A DNA stretch of 64,000 nt from Arthrobacter sp. ISL-85 (GTDB lineage: Bacteria > Actinomycetota > Actinomycetes > Actinomycetales > Micrococcaceae), in contig NZ_JAGGPQ010000006.1 of NCBI RefSeq assembly GCF_018613675.1, positions 1 through 64,000 of the forward strand. The letters are read 5' to 3'. Numbering within the stretch: the first letter of the stretch is position 1; the number at the start of each line of letters is the position of its first letter. A program made the translations under genes and the position numbers. The notes under the pieces were generated by a model. It made no database searches. It was not told the DNA's origin and was given only the letters and a program-made list of their open reading frames with translations. Below are positions 51,567 through 60,233 of this stretch, piece after piece.

Positions 51567-52982
51567 TTAGGCGGAAATGTCTTCCAGGGAACGGTTCCGG
51601 GTCTCGACGCCAGCTATGGCGATGACCACTGCGCCGAGCAGGGCGAAGCCGCCGAGGAGGACGAAGATGGTCCCGACCCCGCCGCTGTCCAGCAGCGGGC
51701 CGATGAGGAACGGGGACAGGACGCTGGCGAGCCGGGCGAGGCTGCTGGCTGAGGAGCTGGCGAAGCCGCGCATGCGGGTGGGGTAGAGCTCGGCGGTGTA
51801 CATGTAGAGGACGGCGGCGGGGATGCTGATGCCCAGGGCGATGAGGCAGCCGGTGGTGAAGAGGACCTGCCAGGAGGTGTCGCCGACCATGGTGGTCATG
51901 ACCCAGCCGTACGCGCCTGCGACGGTGGCGATGGCGAAGCCGATGAGCAGGGAGGGTTTGCGGCCGATCTTTTCGACCAGCCAGGCGCTGGCGCTGATGA
52001 CGACGATGACGACGATGCCGATCAGCACGGTCAGGAGCAGCGAGTTGGCGGGGGGCAGGTGTCCGACCTTGACGTACAGGCTGGGCAGCCAGACGGAGTA
52101 GCCGTAGATCACGAAGTACGCGGCGAACCAGAGGAAGGCCAGCATGATGGTGCGGCGGCCGTACTGTCCGCTGAACAGTTCCGAGGCCTTGAAGGCCTTG
52201 TGGGCGGCGGCGGGAAGCGGGGTTGGCTGGTCAAGTACCTTCCCGCGGGAGGCCGCTTCGGCTTCCATCTTCTGCACGTGGGCGTCGGCTTCCTGGTGGC
52301 GGCCGCGTTCGGCGAGCCAGCGGGCGGACTCGGGCAGCGCGAACCAGGCCCAGATCGCCACGAAGAGCGGCAGCACACCGATGCCCAGGAGCAGGCGCCA
52401 GGCAAGGTCGGGGCTGACGGATGAAGTCAGGGCCAGCGCAACCAGCGGCGCGAAGAACAGGCCCCAGGAGAACGCGGACTGGTACAGCACACCGACGCGG
52501 CCTCGGCTTTTGCGGCCCAGGTATTCATTGATCAGGGTGCCTGCGATGGGGACCTCAGCGCCGAGGCCAAGGCCCTGGATCAGGCGGAAGACCAGCAGGC
52601 TGGTGGAGGACCAGGCGAAAGCGCAGGCGACCGAGAGCAGCGCGAAGATGACCATGGCGCCGATGAAGGTCTTTTTCCGGCCGAACCGGTCGGCGAGGAA
52701 GCCGATGAGGATCGCGCCGATGAACTGTCCAATGTAGCCGGCGCTGATGATCAGGCCGGCTTCTGCGAAGCTGATCTTGAAGGTCGCGACGACAACCGAC
52801 AGGACGACGGCGAGGCTGATGGCGTCGAAGCCGTCAAAGAACGTGCCGGTGCCCAGGATCGATGCGATCTTGACGTGGAAGCGGCCGGTCGGGATGCGGT
52901 CAATGCGTGCCGCGACCATGGAGGTTGAACCCGGCGCGTCAAAGGACGCGTCCGTGGGGTCTGTGTTCTGTAGGTTTTTCAT
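51567..52982 (-). CDS. MFS transporter (aromatic/organic acid type)
   Basis: A 471-residue major facilitator protein with 12 predicted spans. The loop-2 motif is GFLADRFGRKKTF, the loop between helices 4 and 5 has RLIQGLGLGAEVPIAG, and PESARWLAERGR precedes the central loop. The second half shows WLVEKIGRKPSL and AAVLYMYTAELYPTRMRG. These fit the sugar-porter/aromatic-acid branch. AAGGAG lies 7 bases before the ATG. It is the first gene of the minus-strand catabolic operon and presumably brings in the growth substrate. Confidence 0.93.
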   Translation of the reverse strand: MKNLQNTDPTDASFDAPGSTSMVAARIDRIPTGRFHVKIASILGTGTFFDGFDAISLAVVLSVVVATFKISFAEAGLIISAGYIGQFIGAILIGFLADRFGRKKTFIGAMVIFALLSVACAFAWSSTSLLVFRLIQGLGLGAEVPIAGTLINEYLGRKSRGRVGVLYQSAFSWGLFFAPLVALALTSSVSPDLAWRLLLGIGVLPLFVAIWAWFALPESARWLAERGRHQEADAHVQKMEAEAASRGKVLDQPTPLPAAAHKAFKASELFSGQYGRRTIMLAFLWFAAYFVIYGYSVWLPSLYVKVGHLPPANSLLLTVLIGIVVIVVISASAWLVEKIGRKPSLLIGFAIATVAGAYGWVMTTMVGDTSWQVLFTTGCLIALGISIPAAVLYMYTAELYPTRMRGFASSSASSLARLASVLSPFLIGPLLDSGGVGTIFVLLGGFALLGAVVIAIAGVETRNRSLEDISA

Positions 52983-53134
52983 CTTGATCTCCTTCGATGC
53001 AAGACATCATGGGTTGGTGTTCACAGGGCCGGCACGTGTGGGCCGACTGAGGTGACCGGTCGCGGCAGCGGTTATGCCTCCGCTGCTGGCGCCCTTTAGG
53101 TGCTGGTGAGTTCCATCACACCAGCCCTGGGTCC

Positions 53135-53158
53135 ATAAATCAAAGAGATATTAGTTAT
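53135..53158 (-). promoter_or_regulatory. Candidate LysR site upstream of the MFS operon
   Basis: Read on the minus strand, this AT-rich stretch contains AATATCTCTTTGATTTAT. It matches AATAATCTCTTGGACTTAT at 54164-54182 in 16 of 19 aligned positions. Each copy points towards its own operon. It lies between the LysR stop and the MFS gene. A shared activator site for the LysR protein is the simplest reading. Confidence 0.5.
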
Positions 53159-53164
53159 AGAAAG

Positions 53165-54115
53165 CTATTCAGGGAGTTGATAGCTTGGGTAGCTCCCGGA
53201 TGCTGCTGCGAGGGCGCCCTGGTGATAGGCGCGGAACTGCTCCCGCAGCCAGGAGACAGCTGGATCATCAAGTTTCCGGGGGTTCCAGACCATGTCGATG
53301 CCGAAGGGCCGGAAGGGGACGGGGCTGTCGAGGATGACGAGGTTGCTGCTGCGCGCGTACCGGCGGGCGATACTGCCCTGGATGACTGCCAGGAGTTCAC
53401 TGTCCTCCACGGTGTGCATCATGGTCAGGAAGTTGTCGCAGATGAAGCGGGGCTGGACGTGGATGCCTTCGGCCGCCAGGAGCTGCATCGCATGAACGCG
53501 CAGCCCATCCTGCTCATAGACGGCAAAGGGTGCGCTGGAGAGCGCAGTCCGGGTCAGGGGCATCCTGGCCATGGGGTTCTCGGTCGCTGCGATGATGACC
53601 CACTCCTCCTGGTAGAGCCGCTCCCGGGGATGCTCCACCGGAAGGTGTTCCGGAACAAGGATCAGGTCGACCTCCTGGCCGCTGAGGATGGAGCCGGCAT
53701 CGCGGGGGAGGTCCAGGGCCTTGAAGGAGATCCCGGGCGCGACCGATTCCAGGGTTTTGATGATGGGGCGAAGGGCTGTGATCGCGGTTGACGACGAGGC
53801 TCCCACGACAAAGCGCCTGTTTGAGTCGGCGGGCTGGAACGTGGGTTGTTCCAGGATCTGGCTTGCCAGGGCGTTCAGCAGCTCGTCCACGCGTGCCTGC
53901 AGGTCTGTGGCGCGCGCGGTGAGCTCGTACTTGTTGCCGATGCGCACCAACAGTGGATCATCCAGCAGGCTCCGCAGCCTGCGCAGGCTGTTGCTCATCG
54001 CCGGCTGGGTGATGCCCAGTGATTCCGCGGCACGGCTGACGTTCCGGTGCCGCAACAACGACTGCAGCGGCACGAGCAGATTCAGGTCCACGTTGCCCAA
54101 ATTTCGCTTCTGCAT
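53165..54115 (-). CDS. LysR family transcriptional regulator (NodD/aromatic-type)
   Basis: A 316-residue LysR protein. The helix-turn-helix is QSLLRHRNVSRAAESLGITQPAMSNSLRRLRSLLDDPLLVR, the LRRLR...F/L-DPLLVR pattern of the NodD/NahR subgroup. The effector domain follows from about residue 85 (SNRRFVVGASSSTAITALRPII). The start is uncertain: ATG 54115 (MQKRN) fits the family best, while ATG 54127 sits too close to GGAGG. It is divergent from the flavin monooxygenase gene and lies beside the MFS operon. It probably activates both in response to an aromatic or cyclic acid. Confidence 0.92.
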   Translation of the reverse strand: MQKRNLGNVDLNLLVPLQSLLRHRNVSRAAESLGITQPAMSNSLRRLRSLLDDPLLVRIGNKYELTARATDLQARVDELLNALASQILEQPTFQPADSNRRFVVGASSSTAITALRPIIKTLESVAPGISFKALDLPRDAGSILSGQEVDLILVPEHLPVEHPRERLYQEEWVIIAATENPMARMPLTRTALSSAPFAVYEQDGLRVHAMQLLAAEGIHVQPRFICDNFLTMMHTVEDSELLAVIQGSIARRYARSSNLVILDSPVPFRPFGIDMVWNPRKLDDPAVSWLREQFRAYHQGALAAASGSYPSYQLPE

Positions 54116-54148
54116 CCCGGAACACATCCTCCGTTATTAGTGAGATGA

Positions 54149-54182
54149 ATAGTCGACTATGAAAATAATCTCTTGGACTTAT
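54149..54182. promoter_or_regulatory. LysR operator region in the divergent promoter
   Basis: ATAGTCGACTAT at 54149-54160 is a perfect 12-bp palindrome. It is followed on the plus strand by AATAATCTCTTGGACTTAT at 54164-54182, which is shared with the MFS promoter. The region lies between the LysR and monooxygenase starts. It has the usual shape of a LysR regulatory region with a recognition dyad and an activation site. Confidence 0.55.
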
Positions 54183-54345
54183 GCCTTGACGCAATGGTGA
54201 GATGGGGGTCACAAGGAAGAAACACAACCCCGGCTGCCGGGGTGACGGGGAATCTCTTCTCCCGTTGTGTCACCTAATTCTTCTGCCAGATCGAAGTGCC
54301 CGTCGGGGTCCCACTCCCGGGTTATCAGTACAGAGAGGTACTTTC

Positions 54346-56001
54346 ATGGAAAACGCCACGCAAACCGCTGGCCGGGTCATTGTTATCGGAGCCGGCCCTG
54401 TTGGCCTGAGCGTCGCCGTCGAACTGGGCCTTCGCCATATTCCGGTCACCATCATCGACCCCGTTATCGACCTGGCCGAACGCGTCCACCCGCGGGCCCG
54501 GATCGTTAACCTCCGCAGCACGGAACACTTCCGCCGCTGGGGCGTGGCCGACACGGTCCGGGAACACTCGGCCTTCGGGCCCGACTGGCCCACCCAGGTC
54601 CAGTTCCGAACCAGCCTCGCAGGTTACCGGATCGCCGCCTTCGAGGACGCCTTCTTCACCACACCCACGGACACCGATCTGTACCCGGAACCGGCCATCC
54701 AGATCCGCCAGTCCGACGTCGAATTCGGCATCCGCGAACGTCTCGCGGGCCTGCCCCACGTCGAGAAGCTCTACGGCTACGACGCCATCGAAGTCAGCCA
54801 GGATGAGGACAGCGTGCACGTCCTGGTCCGCTCCCGCGACGGCGAGGAGCGCCGGTTGACCGGCTCCTACATCGTCGGTGGTGACGGCGGCCGCAGCATC
54901 GTCCGCCGCGCCTTCGGGTTCGAAATGATCGGCAAGACCGCGATCTCCCAGAACGTGCAGGTCCTCTTCGAGTCCAAAGACCTCTACAAGGCCCTGAACC
55001 TGGAACCGGCCATGCAGTACTGGTGCCTCAACGACGAATTCCCTGGATTCGTCCAGACCACCTCCCCGGAAGGGGAGTTCATCCTCAGCCTGCACAAGCT
55101 CCAAGACGTGAACGCATTCACCCTGGAACAGGCCGAGCGCGCGGTAAAGATCGCCATCGGCGCGGACGTACCGTTCCGCATCATCGGCCTGGACCCCTGG
55201 GTCATCCACGCCCGCATCGCCGACAGCTACCGCCGCGGCCGCGCCTTTGTCGTCGGTGACGCCGCCCGCCAGCACTCCACCTACGGCGCGCACGGCATGA
55301 ACATCGGCCTGTCCGACGCAGCCGACATCGGCTGGAAACTCGCCGCCGTCATCCACGGCTGGGCACCCGAGGCCCTGCTGGATACCTTCACCGCCGAACG
55401 CCGCCCCATCGGCGTAGGGGTCCTGGAACAGGCCACCCGCAGCTTCTCCAAATCAGCGGTCGACCTCGTGGTTCCCGGCATCGCCGATCCCGGCCCCGAA
55501 GGCGATGCCGTCCGCACCGCCCTCAGCGCAGTAATCCTGAAGGAAAAGGCACCGCAGTTCCGCCACATCGGCACCCAGCTCGGCTACACCTACGCCGGCT
55601 CGCCCCTGATCGTCTCCGACGGCACTACCGCGCCCGAATGGACCCCCAACGCCTACGTCCCCTCCGCCGTGCCCGGGTCCCTAGCCCCGCACGCCTGGCT
55701 GGCCGACGGCACCTCCATTTACGACAAGTTCGGGCAATGGTTCACCGTCGCCGACTTCGGCCAGGACGACACCGGCACCATCGACGCCTTTATCCAGGCC
55801 GCGCAGCAGCAGAACATCCCCGTGACCGTCCTGCGCGAACCCTCACACGAGCTCGAAACCCGGTACGAGGCACGCTTTGCGATCATCCGCCCCGACCAGC
55901 ACGTCGCCTGGCGCGGCAACGCCCTTCCCTCCCCAGAGGTCTGGGCCACGGTGACAGGCCGTGTGCTGCAGCACGCCACCGAACCGGCAGCAGCCAACTA
56001 A
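54346..56001 (+). CDS. FAD-dependent aromatic monooxygenase (MhpA/TfdB/PheA type)
   Basis: A 551-residue class A flavoprotein hydroxylase. The FAD GxGxxG motif is VIVIGAGPVGLSVAVELG (about residues 11-28). A DG-type motif is SYIVGGDGGRSIVRRAFG, the second FAD motif is RRGRAFVVGDAARQHSTYGAHGMNIGLSDA, and a C-terminal thioredoxin-like domain follows (about residues 440-545). The ATG at 54346 has GAGAGG upstream; a longer reading lacks support. It hydroxylates an aromatic or phenolic ring using NAD(P)H and oxygen. It leads the plus-strand operon with two hydrolases, opposite to the LysR gene. The exact substrate is unknown. Confidence 0.92.
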   Translation: MENATQTAGRVIVIGAGPVGLSVAVELGLRHIPVTIIDPVIDLAERVHPRARIVNLRSTEHFRRWGVADTVREHSAFGPDWPTQVQFRTSLAGYRIAAFEDAFFTTPTDTDLYPEPAIQIRQSDVEFGIRERLAGLPHVEKLYGYDAIEVSQDEDSVHVLVRSRDGEERRLTGSYIVGGDGGRSIVRRAFGFEMIGKTAISQNVQVLFESKDLYKALNLEPAMQYWCLNDEFPGFVQTTSPEGEFILSLHKLQDVNAFTLEQAERAVKIAIGADVPFRIIGLDPWVIHARIADSYRRGRAFVVGDAARQHSTYGAHGMNIGLSDAADIGWKLAAVIHGWAPEALLDTFTAERRPIGVGVLEQATRSFSKSAVDLVVPGIADPGPEGDAVRTALSAVILKEKAPQFRHIGTQLGYTYAGSPLIVSDGTTAPEWTPNAYVPSAVPGSLAPHAWLADGTSIYDKFGQWFTVADFGQDDTGTIDAFIQAAQQQNIPVTVLREPSHELETRYEARFAIIRPDQHVAWRGNALPSPEVWATVTGRVLQHATEPAAAN

Positions 56002-56112
56002 AGCCGGGTGGGGTGCCGGCCACCAAGGCGCTCAGCCGGCACCCCACCTGTTACACCGCCACCTGGCCTCAAAACACCTCCGCGGCGAACCAATACCTGA
56101 TGGAAAGACACC

Positions 56113-57030
56113 ATGACGACACAGCAACCGAAAGTCCTCAAAGGCATCAGCTACGGCAGCGGCGCGGCCGGGGCCCTGAAACTGGACCTCTACCGCCCCG
56201 ACAGCCCCCAGCCGGCACCGGTGCTGATCTACCTTCACGGCGGAGCCTGGATCACCGGGCTCCGTGACGAAACCCCCGAACGGCTCCACAACCTCGCCGC
56301 TCACGGCATCGCCGTTGCATCCATCGACTACGACTTCGTTCACGACGCCGCGTTCCCGGCCCAGCTGAACAACATCAAAGACGCCCTGGCCTGGGTGGAA
56401 GCCAACGCGGGCGAATACAACCTGGACCCGCAGCGCATCGCCCTCGGTGGAGCCTCCGCCGGCGGCTACCTCGCCACCATCAGCGGCCTGCTCCTCACCG
56501 AAACCGGCCCCTCCGGGGACACCGGCGCCGCAACCAGCATCGGCGCTATCGTCGCCCTCTTCACCAACTTCGACCTGACCTCTGCGCGCCCGAAACCGGT
56601 ACCGGGCAGCGGATTCACAGTGCCGGCGTTCATCACCAACTCAACCGTGCCCGCATACTTTGGCGGCACACCTCCCACACCGGCGCGCCGGCAGGCCCTG
56701 CTCGCCGGAGTCCCCGAAGACGAGCTAAACGATGACATCCTCGCCAACCTCAGTCCCATAGACCGGCTTCACGCCAACACCCCGCCACTGCTGATCATGC
56801 ACGGAACGGCCGACGGCGTCGCTCCGGTCGCGCAGTCAATCAACTTCCACGACCGCGCACAGCGCATGGGATTGCAGGCTGAACTGCGGCTCCTTGAAGG
56901 CGCCAACCATGAAGGGCCTGAATTCGACACCCCCGAAACAGCACAGTACATCGCAGCCTTCCTGACCCACGCCCTGCCCGTGAAACCATCGCACGAGCAC
57001 GGCCTTCAGCCCTCGACATCGGACAAGTGA
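56113..57030 (+). CDS. Alpha/beta hydrolase fold-3 esterase
   Basis: A 305-residue hormone-sensitive-lipase-type hydrolase. The oxyanion motif is IYLHGGAWITG (about residues 38-48), the nucleophile elbow is ALGGASAGGYLA, and the histidine lies in LEGANHEGPEF near residue 279. GAAAGACACC precedes the ATG. The stop overlaps the amidohydrolase GTG (GTGA). It probably hydrolyses an ester or lactone formed in the pathway begun by the flavin hydroxylase. No signal peptide is present. Confidence 0.92.
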   Translation: MTTQQPKVLKGISYGSGAAGALKLDLYRPDSPQPAPVLIYLHGGAWITGLRDETPERLHNLAAHGIAVASIDYDFVHDAAFPAQLNNIKDALAWVEANAGEYNLDPQRIALGGASAGGYLATISGLLLTETGPSGDTGAATSIGAIVALFTNFDLTSARPKPVPGSGFTVPAFITNSTVPAYFGGTPPTPARRQALLAGVPEDELNDDILANLSPIDRLHANTPPLLIMHGTADGVAPVAQSINFHDRAQRMGLQAELRLLEGANHEGPEFDTPETAQYIAAFLTHALPVKPSHEHGLQPSTSDK

Positions 57031-58439
57031 CGGTACACGCCATGCAGCACTCCCAGCGCACCATCATCGAAAACGTCGCGGTTCTCAGCCTCGACGAACA
57101 GGTCGGTGAACTCGACAGCGCCACCATCACCATCGACGCAGGCCGAATCACCAGCATCGAACCAACACCGGAAAATCCTCACTTGGTGCGCGACCACCGG
57201 GCCGGTGATGAAGTAATCAACGGCTCCGGCCTGGTCGCACTGCCCGGCTTCATCGACACCCACCGACACACCTGGCAAAGCGCCATCAAACACAGCTACG
57301 CCGAGCTCGACCCCCGCGTCTACTTCGCCGAAGTCCTCAAAGGACTCGGCGCCTCCTACCAGGCAGAAGACGTCTACATCGGCAACAAACTCGGCAGCTA
57401 CGCCGCCCTCAGCGCCGGCACCACCACCCTCTTTGACTGGTCCCACGTCCAAAACTCCCCGGAACACTCCGACGGCGCCATCGCCGGACTGCACGAATCA
57501 GGCATCCGCGCCGTCTTCGGCCACGGCTGGCCCACCTCACCCGATGACTCCTGGACCGCCAACAGCACTAGACCCCACCCGGCCGACATCCGCCGCGTCC
57601 AGAACCAGTACTTCCCCAACGGCTCCCTCGATGACCGGATCACCCTGGCCATGGTCCTCCGCGGACCCGAAGAAGCATCACCGGAAATCTGGCAGGACGA
57701 ACTCAGGCTCGCCCGCGAACTCGGGCTGCGCGTCTCCGTGCACACCGGCGCCTACGCCCGCAACGCCAAAGCAGCCGCAGTCCAGCAATACGCCGACGCA
57801 GGGCTCCTGGGACCGGACATGACCTTCGTGCACTGCAACCACCTCACCGCCCAGGAACTGAAACTCATCGCCGACAACGGAGGAACCGTTTCCCTCGGCA
57901 TCCACTGCGAAATGAACTCCACCGGCGTCGGTGAAATCCCCTTCCACCGGCTGCTCCAGACTGGGATCCGCCCCTCACTCAGCGGCGACACCGAAACCAA
58001 ATGCACCGGAGACATGTTCACCCAAATGCGCATGCTCTGGGCCTACCACCGCTCCACCCTCACCAGGATCGGGCCCGAACGAGCCGCGCAAGTGCCTACC
58101 GTGACGATGCGCGACATCCTGGCCTACGCCACCATCGAAGGCGCAAAAGCCATCGGCCAGGAAACCGAAATCGGCTCCCTGACCCCCGGGAAACGCGCCG
58201 ACATGCTGCTCATCGACACCAACGCGCTCAACCTCGGCCCCGTCCAGGACCCAGCAGCATCCATCGTCCTCGCCGCCCACGAAGGCAACGTCCGGCACGT
58301 GCTCGTCGGAGGAACCTTCGTCAAACGCAACGGCGCCCTCACCGGGGTCAACGCCGAGGCACTGCTCCAGGAAGGACGACGTTCCCAACAGAACCTGCTC
58401 GAACGCGCTAACAGCCGCAAGTCTCTGGCCGGAATCTGA
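57027..58439 (+). CDS. Amidohydrolase family protein (TrzA/AtzB-like)
   Basis: A 470-residue metal-dependent hydrolase of the cytosine-deaminase/Atz-Trz group. Metal and catalytic residues are in PGFIDTHRHTWQ (HxH, about residues 75-86), VSVHTGAY, FVHCNHLT and LSGDTETKCT (Asp). The C-terminal beta-sandwich has GSLTPGKRADMLLID. GTG start at 57027, coupled to the preceding stop. Family members deaminate, dechlorinate or open cyclic amides and heterocycles. In this operon it may act on a nitrogen-containing ring or an amide of the growth substrate. Confidence 0.92.
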   Translation: MTVHAMQHSQRTIIENVAVLSLDEQVGELDSATITIDAGRITSIEPTPENPHLVRDHRAGDEVINGSGLVALPGFIDTHRHTWQSAIKHSYAELDPRVYFAEVLKGLGASYQAEDVYIGNKLGSYAALSAGTTTLFDWSHVQNSPEHSDGAIAGLHESGIRAVFGHGWPTSPDDSWTANSTRPHPADIRRVQNQYFPNGSLDDRITLAMVLRGPEEASPEIWQDELRLARELGLRVSVHTGAYARNAKAAAVQQYADAGLLGPDMTFVHCNHLTAQELKLIADNGGTVSLGIHCEMNSTGVGEIPFHRLLQTGIRPSLSGDTETKCTGDMFTQMRMLWAYHRSTLTRIGPERAAQVPTVTMRDILAYATIEGAKAIGQETEIGSLTPGKRADMLLIDTNALNLGPVQDPAASIVLAAHEGNVRHVLVGGTFVKRNGALTGVNAEALLQEGRRSQQNLLERANSRKSLAGI

Positions 58440-58445
58440 AGCCCA

Positions 58446-58706
58446 TTGCGCAAGGAAGTCCGGAGCTGGCGTTACTTGGCGCGAGGAGACACCGTCGTAG
58501 TCCTAACCAAAGACAAGCACCACCCCCGTGTCGCTGGGAAAGTTGACGAGATCTCCGATGACGGCTCATTCCTATGGCTAATCCAGGACAACGGTGCCGG
58601 CCGTCGGCTCGTTCATCGGTTAGAGGCCTCCACAACCCTTCTCGACGCCGAAAGCCTCTCACCGCAAAGGCTAAGCCCGAAAACAGGGACTGCTCCGGGA
58701 AAGTAG
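58446..58706 (+). CDS. Small hypothetical protein
   Basis: An 86-residue frame beginning with TTG at 58446, 6 bases after the amidohydrolase stop. RGDTVVVLTKDKHHPRVAGKVDEISDDGSFLWLIQDNGAGRRLVHRLEAS is compact and beta-rich, like a small barrel domain, and codon use is fairly normal. The ribosome site is weak and the C-terminus is disordered, so it may be a truncated gene rather than a complete one. It has no recognised family. A terminator hairpin lies 84 bases further on. Confidence 0.45.
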   Translation: MRKEVRSWRYLARGDTVVVLTKDKHHPRVAGKVDEISDDGSFLWLIQDNGAGRRLVHRLEASTTLLDAESLSPQRLSPKTGTAPGK

Positions 58707-58789
58707 GTTGGCGAACCGCTGCCTGCGAGAGGTGTTCGGACCGAAATGAAAACCCAGAGGTGCTTCATGGGTCACGCGAACCGGAGCTG

Positions 58790-58824
58790 AAACGAGGTCC
58801 CGCCAAACGGCGGGGACCTCGTTT
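58790..58824 (+). terminator. Terminator hairpin after the amidohydrolase unit
   Basis: AAACGAGGTCC-CGCC and GGCG-GGGACCTCGTTT pair across a 4-base AAAC loop, with one bulged base. The right arm ends in TTTCTCT. This is a good Rho-independent terminator for the plus-strand catabolic operon. Confidence 0.75.
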
Positions 58825-58852
58825 CTCTATCCGGGCTTCTCTATCCGGGCTT
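58823..58852 (+). repeat. Tandem 14-bp duplication
   Basis: TTCTCTATCCGGGC occurs twice in direct succession immediately after the terminator hairpin, followed by TT. It looks like a recent slippage or repair event. It has no coding role that I can see. Confidence 0.7.
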
Positions 58853-59965
58853 GTTTCGTGGGTCGTTACCAAGGAGCAGCGGCATCCTTTGCGCTGATCT
58901 TGCCGTCCTCGCCGTGGATGTTCAATTCACCGCTAAGCCGGGATCTGCAGCTGGACAAAAGTTCGCCGCGCCGGGCTCAAGCTGCTCCAATCAATTACTT
59001 CTGCTTGCTGGCAAGAAGGGCCGATAATCGTGGTTCCGTCAGCAAGGAGGGACGTCGAGATCGCTAATCCGTAAGGCTTCGGCCACACGACGTCGTCGTG
59101 GGCCAGCGTCAGGTTAGGGCGGAATTCCGCTTTATTGACGGCGGCTCATGACGTTCTCATATCCCATCCTGACAGGCAGTGGGAAGAAACCGGGCTGGGG
59201 AAGCCCGGGAATACTCCAGAGAATCTGGACATGATGGGTCCGCGCGTGGCCGAGGGCGGCTACGTCCCGTGTGGTGCCTGAGATGGGGTGAGGAGAACTA
59301 GCGGGAGCTCCGCCCACCAGCCGCATTTTCCCACGTCAGGCGCCTTTGAACGTCAGGTTGGGGTGTAGGCAGTACAACGGCCATATGGCACTGCTGCCGG
59401 GTAGCCATGCGGCGGCAGGCGGGCTGCTGAGGGTGCTCCTCTTGTGCTGATTCGTCCGTGACGCTAGGGAAATGCACGCCCCCTGTGCTCTACTTCGATG
59501 AGGGCCCGGAGGTTACGAGTATGCGGTCCCCGCCCGTCTAGTTCGGCCAGGGTTAAGAGCAGGTTATCCGATATGGCGGAGTCGGGATCGGCAGTTTCGT
59601 GCAGGGCTGCCGCGACGCTGCCGTGAGGATTGCGGGTCCGGTTCCTTTTGCCCATGACAGCGGCCAGGGTAAACGAAGCTGTCCATTGCTGAGGCGCTAG
59701 TCGTGGAAGTCCCGGAGAGGTCACCCGCCCGGCGTGAGTAGGCGCTGATATTGTGCGGGCAGGGACAAGCAGGTCCGAGGCACTGACGCCGGCGCAGGGC
59801 GCAGCGATCACATGGGCAGCGATCGCGATCAATGTTTGGAACCGGGTGGCGGACGCAGCCGTTGTCCGGCTGAGCTCTGACTCCACTTGGAGGAAAGCGG
59901 AGGACCCCAGCAGTGTTCTGCAGGGGCCCTCGTTCATTTTATGGTTCAGACGCTGTCCACGGTCC
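58853..59965. other. Gene-poor, probably decayed stretch
   Basis: About 1.1 kb with no convincing complete gene. Near 58,866-58,990 on the minus strand a frame ending SGELNIHGEDGKISAKDAAAPW and a stop reads like the C-terminus of a real protein, but upstream it quickly becomes unlikely. On the minus strand near 59,464-59,655 a frame with LLLTLAELDGRGPHTRNLRALIEVEHRGRAFP also looks protein-like without a ribosome site. Stop codons and mixed composition elsewhere suggest accumulated gene debris to the left of the mobile-element junction. Confidence 0.5.
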
Positions 59966-60232
59966 TCAGTTGTGTTCCTTGAGCCAGCGAATCACGTCGT
60001 CTGCCGCGCCGCCAGACTCACCCGGCGTCAGTACCGAGTAGTGGTCCTTTCCGGGATATGAGGCGAACGAGGCCTTGGTGCCCAGGTCCTGGGCGTTCTG
60101 CACGGCCTGCTTCGTCGCCGCCATCTTGATCGAGGGGTCGCTGGTGCCCTGGAGGAGAAGCATCGGGTGGAACGCGGCCGCGCGCAACAAGCGCAAGGTC
60201 TCCAGGACGGGTCCCGAGAACGCCACGCCGTC
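59966..60232 (-). pseudogene. Truncated alpha/beta hydrolase (C-terminal fragment)
   Basis: The last 88 codons of a serine-hydrolase gene. HPMLLLQGTSDPSIKMAATKQAV carries the acid-residue loop, and SYPGKDHYSVLTPGESGGAADDVIRWLKEHN carries the catalytic histidine and the last helix. Upstream, at about 60,232, the hydrolase sequence stops and the opposite strand becomes a relaxase-like gene. The N-terminal part with the nucleophile is missing. The cut is abrupt, as expected for an insertion or deletion junction. Confidence 0.7.
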
Positions 60233-60233
60233 A

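Noticed and set aside
47135..59366. CGTCAGGTTTGGGTGT (47135-47150) and CGTCAGGTTGGGGTGT (59351-59366) flanking the catabolic cluster, considered as attachment or target-site repeats.
   Set aside because: A 16-mer pair with one mismatch is expected many times by chance in 64 kb; neighbouring bases do not match.
59464..59937. A 157-residue minus-strand frame.
   Set aside because: Only the last 40 residues look protein-like; there is no ribosome site and no family match, so it is mentioned only as possible debris.
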